Positions 8,061 to 17,002 of a stretch of 42,646 nucleotides of DNA are shown one piece after another. The stretch's first letter is position 1. Each line of letters starts with the position of its first letter. Origin of the DNA: an uncultured Micromonospora sp. (GTDB lineage Bacteria > Actinomycetota > Actinomycetes > Mycobacteriales > Micromonosporaceae). The notes under the pieces were generated by a model that was not told the DNA's origin, searched no databases, and was given only the letters and a program-made list of their open reading frames with translations. The DNA is taken from NCBI GenBank assembly GCA_937951935.1, contig CALGAM010000241.1, positions 1 through 42,646 of the forward strand, given 5' to 3'. A program made the position numbers and the translations under genes.

Positions 8061-8083
8061 GGGTGTCGGAGGAGGTGGGACGG

Positions 8084-9175
<1,092 letters not shown>

Positions 9176-9178
9176 GGT

Positions 9179-9188
9179 GAAGCGCTTC
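9179..9188. promoter_or_regulatory. Perfect palindrome over the msiK ribosome site
   Basis: GAAGCGCTTC is a 10-bp perfect palindrome lying between and partly over the ribosome site and the start codon of the ABC ATPase. Its AGCGCT core resembles CebR-type LacI operators (GGGAGCGCTCCC). It could be a repressor site, or just RNA structure around the start. Confidence 0.35.
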
Positions 9189-9194
9189 CTTTCA

Positions 9195-9253
9195 CCGGCA
9201 GGAACGTGCCGGACGATCCGAGTGAAGGAGCAACCGGTGCGCTGCCGCACCGG
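9195..9253 (-). promoter_or_regulatory. Two hairpins in the 5' leader of the ABC ATPase mRNA
   Basis: On the minus-strand RNA, a perfect 8-bp stem (9234-9241 with 9246-9253, tetraloop) is followed by a 6-bp stem (9195-9200 with 9207-9212). Both lie in the roughly 130-base leader between the promoter (9311-9339) and the start codon. No known riboswitch is recognised. Confidence 0.4.
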
Positions 9254-9310
9254 CCTCTGCGGCGGCATCCGGCGGCCCGGGGGCAGCGTCGATGTCATCC
9301 GCGTCACGCC

Positions 9311-9339
9311 ACGGTAAACGGGTTTTCCTCACATGCCAA
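9311..9339 (-). promoter_or_regulatory. Promoter of the ABC ATPase gene
   Basis: On the minus strand, TTGGCA (9334-9339) and TACCGT (9311-9316) are separated by exactly 17 bases, a good housekeeping-sigma promoter. Transcription would begin near 9304. The gap 9176-9499 otherwise holds only the leader hairpins and tRNA upstream sequence; no gene is seen in it. Confidence 0.6.
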
Positions 9340-9499
9340 GGTCGCGCCGCTGCTTTGAGGCTTATCCAACGAATATTTCGGGCGAACCGGGACACGCGTC
9401 CGGCGCCCGGGGCGGGTCGGCCCCGAACCCGCCGAGCGCCGCGATCGGTAGTGGACGTGGTAGAAGGGGAGCAGTGGCTATGCTGGCCACGAACGTCCT

Positions 9500-9573
9500 G
9501 CCCCTGTAGCTCAGTTGGCCAGAGCACTCGCCTTGTAAGCGAGATGTCGCCGGTTCGAGCCCGGCCGGGGGCT
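9500..9573 (+). tRNA. tRNA-Thr(UGU)
   Basis: The 74-base cloverleaf is complete: the acceptor arm GCCCCTG pairs with CGGGGGC, the D-arm is GCTC/GAGC, the anticodon stem CTCGC/GCGAG encloses the loop CTTGTAA (anticodon TGT, reading ACA), and the T-arm GCCGG/CCGGC encloses TTCGAGC. The discriminator base is T and the CCA end is not encoded. TATGCT at 9479-9484 could be its -10 box. CCCTCC/GGAGGG at 9581-9596 forms a small hairpin just downstream. Confidence 0.95.
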
Positions 9574-9580
9574 CCGATCC

Positions 9581-9596
9581 CCCTCCGGCAGGAGGG
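9581..9596 (+). terminator. Small hairpin after tRNA-Thr
   Basis: CCCTCC and GGAGGG form a 6-bp stem with a GGCA loop, 8 bases after the tRNA. It may end the tRNA transcript or mark its processing end. The short stem and missing U-tract make this tentative. Confidence 0.3.
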
Positions 9597-9820
9597 ACGG
9601 CGACCAACCGCCAGCCGGCGCACACGCGGCCGGGGGCAGGGTTGGTGCGACCCGTCAGATGTCGTTCCGACGGCACGTGGGCGACCCGGTGTATTCATGC
9701 TCACAGATGGAAAAGGCACTTCGACCTTCGAGGTCGATGTTTCCTGCTGTTCCTGACCGAGCACGCTTGGGTAGCCTTGGGCGACCGGAATCGATGTTCT
9801 TGGGACGGAACGAGGGGTCA

Positions 9821-10279
9821 GTGGCCGACGACGAGGCGACCCGGCGAAGCCGCCTCGGTCAACTCGTCCGGCTGGCGCGACGCCAGACCGGGGAGACGAT
9901 CGACGAGGTGGCGGCCCGCGCCAAGATGAGCCCGGTGACCTGGCGCAACGTCGAGGCGGGCATACGGGTGAAGGCGTTCTCGCTGGGCAAGGTCGAGCGG
10001 GCGCTCGGCTGGCACCCGGGTGCGATCGAGCACTTCCTGGCGACCGGCGAGGAACCGTCGCCGTCACGACACACCGACGAGCTCATCGACTGGGTGCTGG
10101 ATCTCGACCGGCCGGACAGTCTCAAGGTCATCATCATCAGGGCCCTGCGTCAGGGCGGCGACCCGATCGACGCGATCCTGCGCAGTTCGGCATCCTCCGC
10201 GGACAAGGTGGCGGCGATCGAGACCCTGCGGCAGGGCCAGAGCATGTGGCCGTCGTCCCAGCGCGACCCGGCGACATGA
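9821..10279 (+). CDS. Helix-turn-helix (XRE-like) transcriptional regulator
   Basis: The protein has 152 residues from GTG 9821, which follows GAGGGG (9812-9817) at a short spacing. An in-frame ATG at 9794 (161 residues) is possible but has no ribosome site. The N-terminal half is a Cro/C1-type domain: LGQLVRLARRQTGETIDEVA, then AKMSPVTWRNVEAG as recognition helix, then LGKVERALGW. The C-terminal half is helical (DELIDWVLDLDRPDSLKVIIIRAL) and of unknown function. A -10-like TAGCCT lies at 9772-9777. It stands alone between the tRNA and lhgO, and the target genes are not evident. Confidence 0.75.
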   Translation: MADDEATRRSRLGQLVRLARRQTGETIDEVAARAKMSPVTWRNVEAGIRVKAFSLGKVERALGWHPGAIEHFLATGEEPSPSRHTDELIDWVLDLDRPDSLKVIIIRALRQGGDPIDAILRSSASSADKVAAIETLRQGQSMWPSSQRDPAT

Positions 10280-10316
10280 GCGGGACCCGACCCGACGTTC
10301 CCGGCAGGGGTGGCCG

Positions 10317-11504
10317 GTGACCAGGTACGTGGTCGTGGGCGGCGGCATCGTCGGGCTGGCGGTGGCGCACCGGCTGCGGACCGACCGGCCCGGCCACCCG
10401 GTCACGGTGCTGGAGAAGGAGTCCGACTGGGCGGCGCACCAGACCGGGCACAACTCCGGGGTGATCCACGCCGGGGTCTACTACCGTCCCGGCAGCCTCA
10501 AGGCGGCCCTGTGCCGGGCCGGCAGCGCGTCGATGGTCCGGTTCTGCGTCGAGCAGGGGCTGCCGTACCAGGTCTGCGGCAAGCTCATCGTCGCGGCCGA
10601 CGACGCCGAACTTCCCCGGCTGCACGAACTGCACCGCCGCGCCCTCGCCAACGGGCTGCCGGTCCGCCTGCTGGACGCGGCCGGGGCGCGCGAGTACGAG
10701 CCGCACGTCGCCGCCGTCGCGGCGCTGCGCGTCGACTCCACCGGCGTCGTCGACTTCGCCGCGGTCTGCCGTCGCCTGGCCGGACTGCTCGCCGAGAGCG
10801 GGGCCGAGCTGCGGCTGGGCACCCGGGTCACCGGGGTGCGGACGACCGGCCGCGAGGTACGCGTCGAGACCACCACCGGCGAGCTCGGCGCGGACGTACT
10901 GATCAACTGCGCCGGGCTGCACGCCGACCGCGTCGCCCGGTTGGCCGGGATCGACCCACCGGCCCGGATCGTGCCGTTCCGGGGCGAGTACTACGAGCTG
11001 GTCCCGTCGCGTCGGGACCTGGTGCGCGGGCTGATCTACCCGGTGCCCGACCCGCGGTTCCCGTTCCTCGGCGTCCACCTGACCCGGACGGTCGACGGCG
11101 GTGTGCACGCCGGTCCGAACGCCGTCCTCGCCACCGCCCGGGAGGGCTACTCGTGGCGCCGGTTCTCCCCGCGCGACGTCTGGGAACAGGTCCGCTACCC
11201 GGGGCTGTGGGCGCTCGCCCGCCGGCACTACCGGTACGGCCTGACCGAGGTGGCGCGGTCGCTGTCGCCGACCCGGTTCGCGGCCAGCCTGGCCCGGCTG
11301 GTACCCGGACTGACCCGGGCCGACATCACCCCCGCCGGAGCCGGGGTACGCGCCCAGGCGGTACGCCCCGACGGCAGCCTGGTGGACGACTTCCTCATCG
11401 TCGAGGCGCACCGGCAGGTACACGTGCTGAACGCGCCGTCCCCCGCGGCGACCAGCTCCTTCGAGATCGCCCGGCACATCGTCGCCCGGTTGCCCGAGGG
11501 GTGA
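10317..11504 (+). CDS. lhgO: L-2-hydroxyglutarate oxidase
   Basis: The protein has 395 residues from GTG 10317, with AGGGG (10306-10310) upstream. It belongs to the DAO-type FAD oxidoreductases. Residues 1-20 (VTRYVVVGGGIVGLAVAHRL) form the FAD-binding GxGxxG region, and QTGHNSGVIHAGVYY is the signature of L-2-hydroxyglutarate dehydrogenases/oxidases. VDSTGVVDF, INCAGLHADRVARLAG and FRGEYYEL also fit. Near the C-terminus GVRAQAV matches the family's conserved GxRxQ. It would oxidise L-2-hydroxyglutarate, a product of enzymatic side reactions, to 2-oxoglutarate (metabolite repair). Length and motifs are normal. Confidence 0.88.
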   Translation: MTRYVVVGGGIVGLAVAHRLRTDRPGHPVTVLEKESDWAAHQTGHNSGVIHAGVYYRPGSLKAALCRAGSASMVRFCVEQGLPYQVCGKLIVAADDAELPRLHELHRRALANGLPVRLLDAAGAREYEPHVAAVAALRVDSTGVVDFAAVCRRLAGLLAESGAELRLGTRVTGVRTTGREVRVETTTGELGADVLINCAGLHADRVARLAGIDPPARIVPFRGEYYELVPSRRDLVRGLIYPVPDPRFPFLGVHLTRTVDGGVHAGPNAVLATAREGYSWRRFSPRDVWEQVRYPGLWALARRHYRYGLTEVARSLSPTRFAASLARLVPGLTRADITPAGAGVRAQAVRPDGSLVDDFLIVEAHRQVHVLNAPSPAATSSFEIARHIVARLPEG

Positions 11505-11544
11505 CCCGCACGCCGGCCGCCGGCGGTCGGCGAGCGTCGGCCGG

Positions 11545-11585
11545 CCCGCCCGCCCCCACGGCAGCCGGCGGCGGAGCCGGGCGGG
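11545..11585. terminator. Possible shared hairpin between lhgO and the CrtU-like gene
   Basis: CCCGCCCG (11545-11552) can pair with CGGGCGGG (11578-11585) across a 25-base loop in the 81-bp gap between two convergent genes. The region is so G+C-rich that alternative pairings exist. Confidence 0.3.
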
Positions 11586-13076
11586 TCACCCGCGAGGGGC
11601 TCGGCGGCGACGGGCGAGCAGGCCGTACCGGCGGATCGCCCGGACCGGTTCCGCACCCAGCCCGACCCGCCGCAGGATGTGGTTCGCGGCCTGGATCCCG
11701 GTGACCGCCGCCCGCTCCAGCAGCGCGCTCGGCACGTCGGTGCCGATGCCGTCGCCCGCGAGCCAGAGCCCGTCCGCGTCGGTCGCCACCCCGGGCCGGT
11801 CGGCGTGGTCACCCGGGCGGAACGCCGGTGCCCGCCGCTCCACCCGGGCCTGCAGGTCGCGGATCGGCAACCCCGCCACCTCCGGCCAGAGCCCGGCCAG
11901 CTCGGCGCGCATCCGCCCGGCCAGCTCCGGCGCGGGCACCCCCTCCGGGCAGGCGTACGCGTGCAACTCCACCACCGCGCCGCCGGTGCGCGCGGACCAG
12001 GACCGGGCCGCCGCCTCCAGACGGTGGTAGAGGGTCACCGAGTCCAGGGTCGGCTGCCGGGACACGCCGCCGAAGACGGGCCGCCGCGCCGCCACGTCCC
12101 CGCCCAGCCAGTACCGGGCGACCGCGTACGGCGGACCGGTGCCGGACCGGGCCACCCGGCGGGCGAGCCCGGGTGCCGCGGCGGCCAGCTCCGGCGAGGC
12201 CCGCAGCAGCGTCCCCAACGCGGGCGGATCCACGGCGAGCACCAGGTACCGGGACCGGTACCGGTCGCCGGAGGTGGTCTCGACCCGCCAGCCGCCCGCC
12301 ACCGGGGCCACCGACGCCACCGGCTGTCCGCAGCGGACGCGTGCGCCGTGCCGCCGCAGGTGGCCGGCGAGCGGTCGCCAGATCGCCGACTCGTAATCGG
12401 CGGCCGGGGCGTCGAAGGCGAGCCCCTCGGGGTTGCCGAGGAAGTAGAAGTGGAAGTTGGCGACCAGTTCGGCGGCGGAGAACTCGGCCTCGTGGTTGAA
12501 GAAGGAGTGGGAGAAGACCTCGAAGAGCATCGCCCTGGCCCGGTCCGGTAGCCGCAGCGCGTCGAGCAACCCGGCCGCCGTCACACCGTCCAGCTCGGCG
12601 TACGTCCGCTCCGGGTGGTACGTGAGCAGCGGCAGCGCCGCCCGGCCGTCCATCCGGAGCAGGTCCCGCAGCCGGACACTCGGACTGCGCAGCAGCAGGG
12701 CCAGCAGGTTCCACGGCGGGGCGGCCGGGAGCCGGCCGAAGTCCTCGGCCGGCCAGTCCCGGTGCAGCACCGGGTAGCCGGGCACCGGCCGGAGCAGGCC
12801 GAGCGCCGGGTCGACCCGGCGCAGCATCGCCCGCAGGTTGTGGTACTGCCGGAAGAACGCGTGAAACCCGTGGTCGACCGGCTGGCGGCTGCCGTCGGTC
12901 AGGGTCACCGTGCGGGTGCCGAGCCGCCCCCCGAGCGTCGGCCGTGCCTCCAGCACCGTGACGGGCACACCGCGTTCGGCGAGCACCACCGCCGCGCAGA
13001 CCCCGGCGACCCCGCCGCCGACCACGGTCACCGTCGCCGCGTCCGGCACCGCCGCCCCACCCGTCGAGCCGACCAT
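11586..13076 (-). CDS. FAD-dependent oxidoreductase, CrtU-like carotenoid ring desaturase/methyltransferase
   Basis: The protein has 496 residues. VTVVGGGVAGVCAAVVLAERG (about 16-36, shortened here) is the FAD-binding Rossmann start, and VLEARPTLGGRLGT is the amine-oxidase-type second motif. The following HGFHAFFRQYHNLRAMLRR, PPWNLLALLLRSPS, EVFSHSFFNHEAEFSAAELV and NFHFYFLGNPEGLAFDAP pattern is that of CrtU (isorenieratene/phi-ring synthase), which turns a beta-ring into an aromatic ring. The C-terminus has a GDGIGTDVPSALLERAAVTG FAD tail. Other carotenoid genes are absent here, as in actinobacteria whose pathway is scattered. A related carotenoid oxidoreductase is the alternative. It is the second gene after the MSMEG_6728 protein, with a 6-base gap. 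Confidence 0.65.
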   Translation of the reverse strand: MVGSTGGAAVPDAATVTVVGGGVAGVCAAVVLAERGVPVTVLEARPTLGGRLGTRTVTLTDGSRQPVDHGFHAFFRQYHNLRAMLRRVDPALGLLRPVPGYPVLHRDWPAEDFGRLPAAPPWNLLALLLRSPSVRLRDLLRMDGRAALPLLTYHPERTYAELDGVTAAGLLDALRLPDRARAMLFEVFSHSFFNHEAEFSAAELVANFHFYFLGNPEGLAFDAPAADYESAIWRPLAGHLRRHGARVRCGQPVASVAPVAGGWRVETTSGDRYRSRYLVLAVDPPALGTLLRASPELAAAAPGLARRVARSGTGPPYAVARYWLGGDVAARRPVFGGVSRQPTLDSVTLYHRLEAAARSWSARTGGAVVELHAYACPEGVPAPELAGRMRAELAGLWPEVAGLPIRDLQARVERRAPAFRPGDHADRPGVATDADGLWLAGDGIGTDVPSALLERAAVTGIQAANHILRRVGLGAEPVRAIRRYGLLARRRRAPRG

Positions 13077-13082
13077 CGGGGG

Positions 13083-13616
13083 TCACCGCGGCCGCGGGGA
13101 GGTGGGCGGGACCGGCTCACGAACCGCCCCGGGGTGGCGGGGTTGGCAGCGCGGCGGCCGGTCCGAGCTGGGCCAGACGTACGGCAGGTCGGGCGGGACG
13201 TCGCCGAAGACCGGCCCGTAGTGCGCGGGGTCCTTGCGCAGCAGGGACGACCGGTGGCTGCGGTGCACGTCCTCCCGGCCGAGCCAGGGCGGCAGCTCCC
13301 CGGCCTCGGCGAGTTCGTCCTGGCGGCGTACCAGGGTCAGCCCGCACCCGGCCGCGAGGTCGGCGACGAGGGTGTCGGCGCAGGTGTCCGCCCGCCCGGC
13401 CGAGCACCACTCGGCGCAGATGTCGAGGCCGTAGCGGACCAGCGCCTCCTCGTACCCGGCCCACATCTTCACCGCCGGATGGTGCCGCCAGCCGTATCCG
13501 GGCCGGATCAGCCCGCGCAGCACCTGCAGCGCCTCGACCCGCTGCTTGCCGAGCCGCCGCTGGTCCAGCACCCGGGCGGTGCTCCGGAAGTCCGGGTACG
13601 GCAGGAAGGTCTGCAC
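13083..13616 (-). CDS. MSMEG_6728 family protein (pyrimidine-dimer glycosylase-like)
   Basis: The protein has 177 residues. MQTFLPYPDFRSTARVLDQ, RRLGKQRVEALQVLRGL and PGYGWRHHPAVKMWAGYEEAL are the hallmark stretches of MSMEG_6728 family proteins. Those are related to the Pyr_excise group, which includes T4 endonuclease V-like DNA glycosylases. DNA repair activity is not established for this branch, so the function is tentative. It is probably first in an operon with the CrtU-like gene, which starts 6 bases after this stop. Light stress (carotenoid plus dimer repair) could link them, but that is speculation. Confidence 0.75.
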   Translation of the reverse strand: MQTFLPYPDFRSTARVLDQRRLGKQRVEALQVLRGLIRPGYGWRHHPAVKMWAGYEEALVRYGLDICAEWCSAGRADTCADTLVADLAAGCGLTLVRRQDELAEAGELPPWLGREDVHRSHRSSLLRKDPAHYGPVFGDVPPDLPYVWPSSDRPPRCQPRHPGAVREPVPPTSPRPR

Positions 13617-13716
13617 CCGATTGCACTACCCGCGACCACCGCCGCCATGTCCGGCCGTCGCCCGCGGGTCCGCCCGCCGGGCCGTTCGGGGGCACACCCC
13701 GGATGATCTCCTTGTT

Positions 13717-13722
13717 TACGAT
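13717..13722 (+). promoter_or_regulatory. Leaderless-type -10 box of the channel gene
   Basis: TACGAT ends exactly 6 bases before ATG 13729, and no ribosome site precedes the start. Transcription would begin at or next to the A of the start codon. Confidence 0.5.
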
Positions 13723-13728
13723 CCGGAC

Positions 13729-15627
13729 ATGACGGAGCGGTGGCGGACAAAGGCCCGGCGGGTGTTCGAAACCCGGCTTCGGGACGGTCTACGGTCAGAC
13801 GGGGACAGCCGGCCGCACTACGTCGTCTGCGGTCGGGACGCCCTCGCCGTCCGGCTCGTCCAGGAACTGCTCGGCCCCGACCCGCAGGGCGCGAACATCC
13901 GGGTCACGCTGATCGTGCCGCGACTGCTCCCCCGGGACGGCGTGCCGGACATCCACGCCCTGCGGGGCGTACGGGTGATCCGGGCCGACCGGCTCGACGA
14001 GGAGACCTTCCGGGCCGCCGGGCTGGTCGGGGCGAGCGGTCTGGCGCTGCTGCACCAGGACGACGTCGGCAACATCGACGCCGCGCTCTGCGCACAGGAG
14101 ATCGAGCCGGACCTGCGGCTGGTGTTGCGGATGTTCAACACCAGCCTGGGCAACAACATCCGGCCGCTCTTCCATGACGTCGCGGTCCTCTCCGACGCCC
14201 AGATCGCGGCCCCCGCGTTCGTCGCGGAGGCGCTCGGCGAGGTCGCCCCCACCTACTTCCGGTACGGCGGCCGGACCCTGTACGTCGCGCGGCGCACCGA
14301 GGTCCACCCGAGCCAGGTGCTCTGCGAACTGGCCGACACCCACGACCCGAGCCACCCGGTGGTGCTCCCGGCCGACCCGTCCGTCGCCGACCTGGTGCTG
14401 GCCGCCGCGACCGGCCAGACCAACGCCGAACTGGCCGACCGGAACCGTTCGCGTCGCTCCCGCCGGCTGCGGCGGCGTCGCCTCGCCGTGCTGGTCCGGG
14501 CGGTGCGCTCGTTCGCCACCCGCAAGATCGGGATCGCCACCCTCACCGTCGTCGGCGTGGTCATGCTCCTCGGGTTCCTGCTCCGCTACATCGAGCACGA
14601 GAGCATGGGCAACGCGCTCTACCTGACCCTGGTGACCACCATCGTCGGTGCCGACCCCGACGTCGAGAAGAGCGCCGCGGGGCAGGTCCTCCAGGTCGTG
14701 CTGAACCTCGCCGGGCTCGCGCTGATCCCACTGACCACCGCCGCGGTGGTGGACGGGATCGTCAAGGCCCGGCTCGCCCTCGACGCCGGCCTGCTGCCCG
14801 GCGACCGCAGCGGGCACGTGGTGGTGGTCGGCCTCGGCAACGTGGGAACCCGGGTGATGGGGCAGCTGTACGACCTCGGGGTCGACGTCGTCGCCGTCGA
14901 CAAGGACCCGGAGGCCCGGGGCGTGGCGCTCGCCCGGCGGCTGAACGTACCGCTGATCGTCGGGGACGCGGCCCGGGAGGAGACCCTGGAGGCGGCCGCC
15001 GTGGCGACCTGCCAGGCCCTGGTGGTGGTCTCCACCGACGACGTCAGCAACCTCCAGGCGGCGCTGAACGCCCGGCACCTCAACCAGGACGTGCGGGTGG
15101 TGCTCCGGCTCTACGACGGCGAGTTCGCCGAGCGCGTCCAACGGACCTTCGCGATCGCCGCCTCCCGCAGCGTGTCCTACCTCGCGGCGCCCGCCTTCGC
15201 CGCCGCGCTGATGAACCGCGCGATGATCGCGACGATCCCGGTCGACCGGCACGCACTGCTGGTGGCCGAGGTGCCGGTCGCGGCCGGTTCGGGGCTCGTC
15301 GGCCGGGAGGTGCGCGCCGTCGGCGAGGCCCCGGGGGTCCGGGTGATCGCGCTGACCCGGGTCGGCCACACCCGGATCGAGTGGTCGTTCCGGCCGGACC
15401 ACCGGCTCCGTCCCGGCGACCGGTTGACCGTGGTGGTCCGCCGCGCCGCGCTCAACCGGCTGCTCCGCGAGGCGAGCACCCCCTCGCCACCACCGTCGCC
15501 ACCCGCCGCGGTGCCCGGCGGGGTCCGCGCCGGGGTGCCGCGCCAACCACGCCGGGCGGAGCTGCGCCGGACCGTACGCCGCACCCCGCCGGGCTCGCCA
15601 CGCCGACCCGCCAACCCACCCGGCTGA
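13729..15627 (+). CDS. RCK/TrkA-N ion channel-like protein with two membrane helices
   Basis: The protein has 632 residues. The ATG at 13729 was chosen over further upstream codons because the fold starts at once and a leaderless -10 box abuts it. An N-terminal RCK-like unit (about 28-240) opens with HYVVCGRDALAVRLVQELLG. A basic linker (RSRRSRRLRRRRL) leads to TM1 (about 266-287), a pore-like loop NALYLTLVTTIVGADPDV (about 294-311) and TM2 (about 315-343). A second Rossmann unit starts at VVVVGLGNVGTRVMGQLYD (about 364-382), and a TrkA-C-like tail ends near 590. The layout recalls CASTOR/POLLUX-type and bacterial K+ channels, but the filter lacks GYG. The C-terminal 40 residues are Pro/Arg-rich. 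It is likely a cytoplasmic-membrane tetramer gated by nucleotides or ions; the ion is unknown. Confidence 0.75.
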   Translation: MTERWRTKARRVFETRLRDGLRSDGDSRPHYVVCGRDALAVRLVQELLGPDPQGANIRVTLIVPRLLPRDGVPDIHALRGVRVIRADRLDEETFRAAGLVGASGLALLHQDDVGNIDAALCAQEIEPDLRLVLRMFNTSLGNNIRPLFHDVAVLSDAQIAAPAFVAEALGEVAPTYFRYGGRTLYVARRTEVHPSQVLCELADTHDPSHPVVLPADPSVADLVLAAATGQTNAELADRNRSRRSRRLRRRRLAVLVRAVRSFATRKIGIATLTVVGVVMLLGFLLRYIEHESMGNALYLTLVTTIVGADPDVEKSAAGQVLQVVLNLAGLALIPLTTAAVVDGIVKARLALDAGLLPGDRSGHVVVVGLGNVGTRVMGQLYDLGVDVVAVDKDPEARGVALARRLNVPLIVGDAAREETLEAAAVATCQALVVVSTDDVSNLQAALNARHLNQDVRVVLRLYDGEFAERVQRTFAIAASRSVSYLAAPAFAAALMNRAMIATIPVDRHALLVAEVPVAAGSGLVGREVRAVGEAPGVRVIALTRVGHTRIEWSFRPDHRLRPGDRLTVVVRRAALNRLLREASTPSPPPSPPAAVPGGVRAGVPRQPRRAELRRTVRRTPPGSPRRPANPPG

Positions 15628-15650
15628 CCCGGCCGGCAGGGGCCGGGCGG

Positions 15651-15672
15651 CGGGCGTGGCGGTGACCGCCCG
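15651..15672. terminator. Hairpin between channel and DUF4032 genes
   Basis: CGGGCG (15651-15656) pairs with CGCCCG (15667-15672); an alternative nested stem GGCGGT/ACCGCC spans 15658-15670. It lies in a 48-bp convergent gap and could serve both strands. Confidence 0.35.
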
Positions 15673-15675
15673 ACG

Positions 15676-16878
15676 TCAGCCGATCGCGACGCCGAGGACG
15701 GCCTGCTCGTCCGGTCGGTGCACCAGCACGTCGGAGAGGAAGGACTGGACGGCCGGCGCCAGGCCGACATCCCGGCCCGCCTGCTCGGACAGCCGCCACC
15801 GGTGCTCGATGACCTGCACGAAGAGCTCGGTCGGTTCGAGCTTGCCGCGCAGGTGCGCCGGCACGGCCCGGACCACGGGCTCGAAGACCTCGGTCAGCCA
15901 GCGGTGCGCCGCCTGCTGCTCGTCGGTGAGGTCGCTCTCCGCACGGTAGGTGTCCAGGTCGTTGAGGAGCCGCCGGGCCTGGTTCTCCTCGGCGTCCAGC
16001 CCGGTGAGCCGCAGCAGCCGGCGGCTGTGGTAGCCGGCGTCGACCACCTTCGGCCGCACCAGGTACCGCCCGCCGTCCACAACCGACAGCGCCACCTCGG
16101 CGACGTCGAAGCCGAGCTCGTTGAGCCGGCGGATCCGGCGTTCGATGTCGTGGCGCTCGCCCCGCTCGACCTGCTGCTCGTAGGTGATCTCGTGCCAGAG
16201 CCGTTCGTAGCGCTGGACGACCTCCTCGCAGACCACCTCCGGGTCGATCGACTCGTGCAGCAGACCGGCGGCCTGGAGATCCAGCGCCTCGCCGAAGATG
16301 TTCACCCGGGCGATCTCCAGGTCCTCGCTCCGCTGCCCGTTCGACAGCTGTTGGTGCAGCGCGCCGGTCTCGGCGTCCACCAGGTAGGCCGCGAAGGCGC
16401 CGGCGTCGCGGCGGAACAGGGTGTTGGACAGGGAACAGTCACCCCAGTAGAAGCCGGTCAGGTGCATCCGGACCAGCAGCGCGGCCAGCGCGTCGAGGAG
16501 CCGGTTCATCGTCTCCGGCCGCAGGGTGTGCGAGAACAGCGCGCGGTAGGGGAGCGAGAACTGGAGGTGCCGGGTGATCAGCACCGGGTCGAGGGGCTCA
16601 CCGTCCGGGGTCTGCCGGTCGGCGACGATCGCCACCGCCTGCACGGCGGGGAAGTCGATGCGTTCGAGGGCGCGCAGCAGGTCGTACTCCCGCTCGGCGA
16701 CCCGTTCGGCGGTCTCCTTCACCGCGTAGACGGTGCCGGCGAGCCGTACGAACCGCACGACGTGCCGAGAGATCCCCTGGGGCAGCGCCACCAACTGGTC
16801 GGCGGGCCACTGCTCCAGTGGAGTCGACCAGGGAAGGTCGAGCAGCACCGGGTCGACAAGAGCTGAGGTGATCCGCAC
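15676..16878 (-). CDS. DUF4032 protein with a kinase-like fold
   Basis: The protein has 400 residues from GTG 16878, which gives the common family start VRITSALVDPVLLDLPW. A TTG three codons upstream (16887) is an alternative, and neither has a clear ribosome site. Kinase-like features are visible: VYAVKETAERVAEREYDLL (ATP-anchoring Lys and helix-C Glu), MHLTGFYWGDCSLSNTLF (catalytic-loop-like Asp and Asn) and AAYLVDAETG in the DFG position. The C-terminal third, with RRIRRLNELGFDVAEVALS and VVDAGYHSRRLLRLTGLDAEEN (split here), is the DUF4032 part. The substrate is unknown. It is divergent from the PAP2 gene. Confidence 0.75.
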   Translation of the reverse strand: MRITSALVDPVLLDLPWSTPLEQWPADQLVALPQGISRHVVRFVRLAGTVYAVKETAERVAEREYDLLRALERIDFPAVQAVAIVADRQTPDGEPLDPVLITRHLQFSLPYRALFSHTLRPETMNRLLDALAALLVRMHLTGFYWGDCSLSNTLFRRDAGAFAAYLVDAETGALHQQLSNGQRSEDLEIARVNIFGEALDLQAAGLLHESIDPEVVCEEVVQRYERLWHEITYEQQVERGERHDIERRIRRLNELGFDVAEVALSVVDGGRYLVRPKVVDAGYHSRRLLRLTGLDAEENQARRLLNDLDTYRAESDLTDEQQAAHRWLTEVFEPVVRAVPAHLRGKLEPTELFVQVIEHRWRLSEQAGRDVGLAPAVQSFLSDVLVHRPDEQAVLGVAIG

Positions 16879-16990
16879 GGGTTTCAAGCATGCCGCTAGA
16901 TGTCGCCGGTTGCCTCCCGACGTGGTTGGACACACACCGCCGCCCCGCCGCGGGCCCGGCCGGCGACGGCCCCGCGGCCCGGACCGGCGG

Positions 16991-16996
16991 TAGCGT
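16991..16996 (+). promoter_or_regulatory. Leaderless-type -10 box of the PAP2 gene
   Basis: TAGCGT ends exactly 6 bases before ATG 17003. No Shine-Dalgarno sequence is present, so a leaderless mRNA is likely. Confidence 0.5.
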
Positions 16997-17002
16997 GGTC
17001 GG

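Noticed and set aside
9721..9737. TCGACCT-TCG-AGGTCGA as a LexA (SOS) box
   Set aside because: The actinobacterial LexA site is TCGAAC-N4-GTTCGA; this sequence differs in arms and spacing. It is more likely a hairpin or another operator.
9659..9820. Longer N-terminus of the XRE-like regulator from ATG 9659
   Set aside because: It would run through the candidate -10 box (9772-9777) and a hairpin (9721-9737), and the added residues have no family character.
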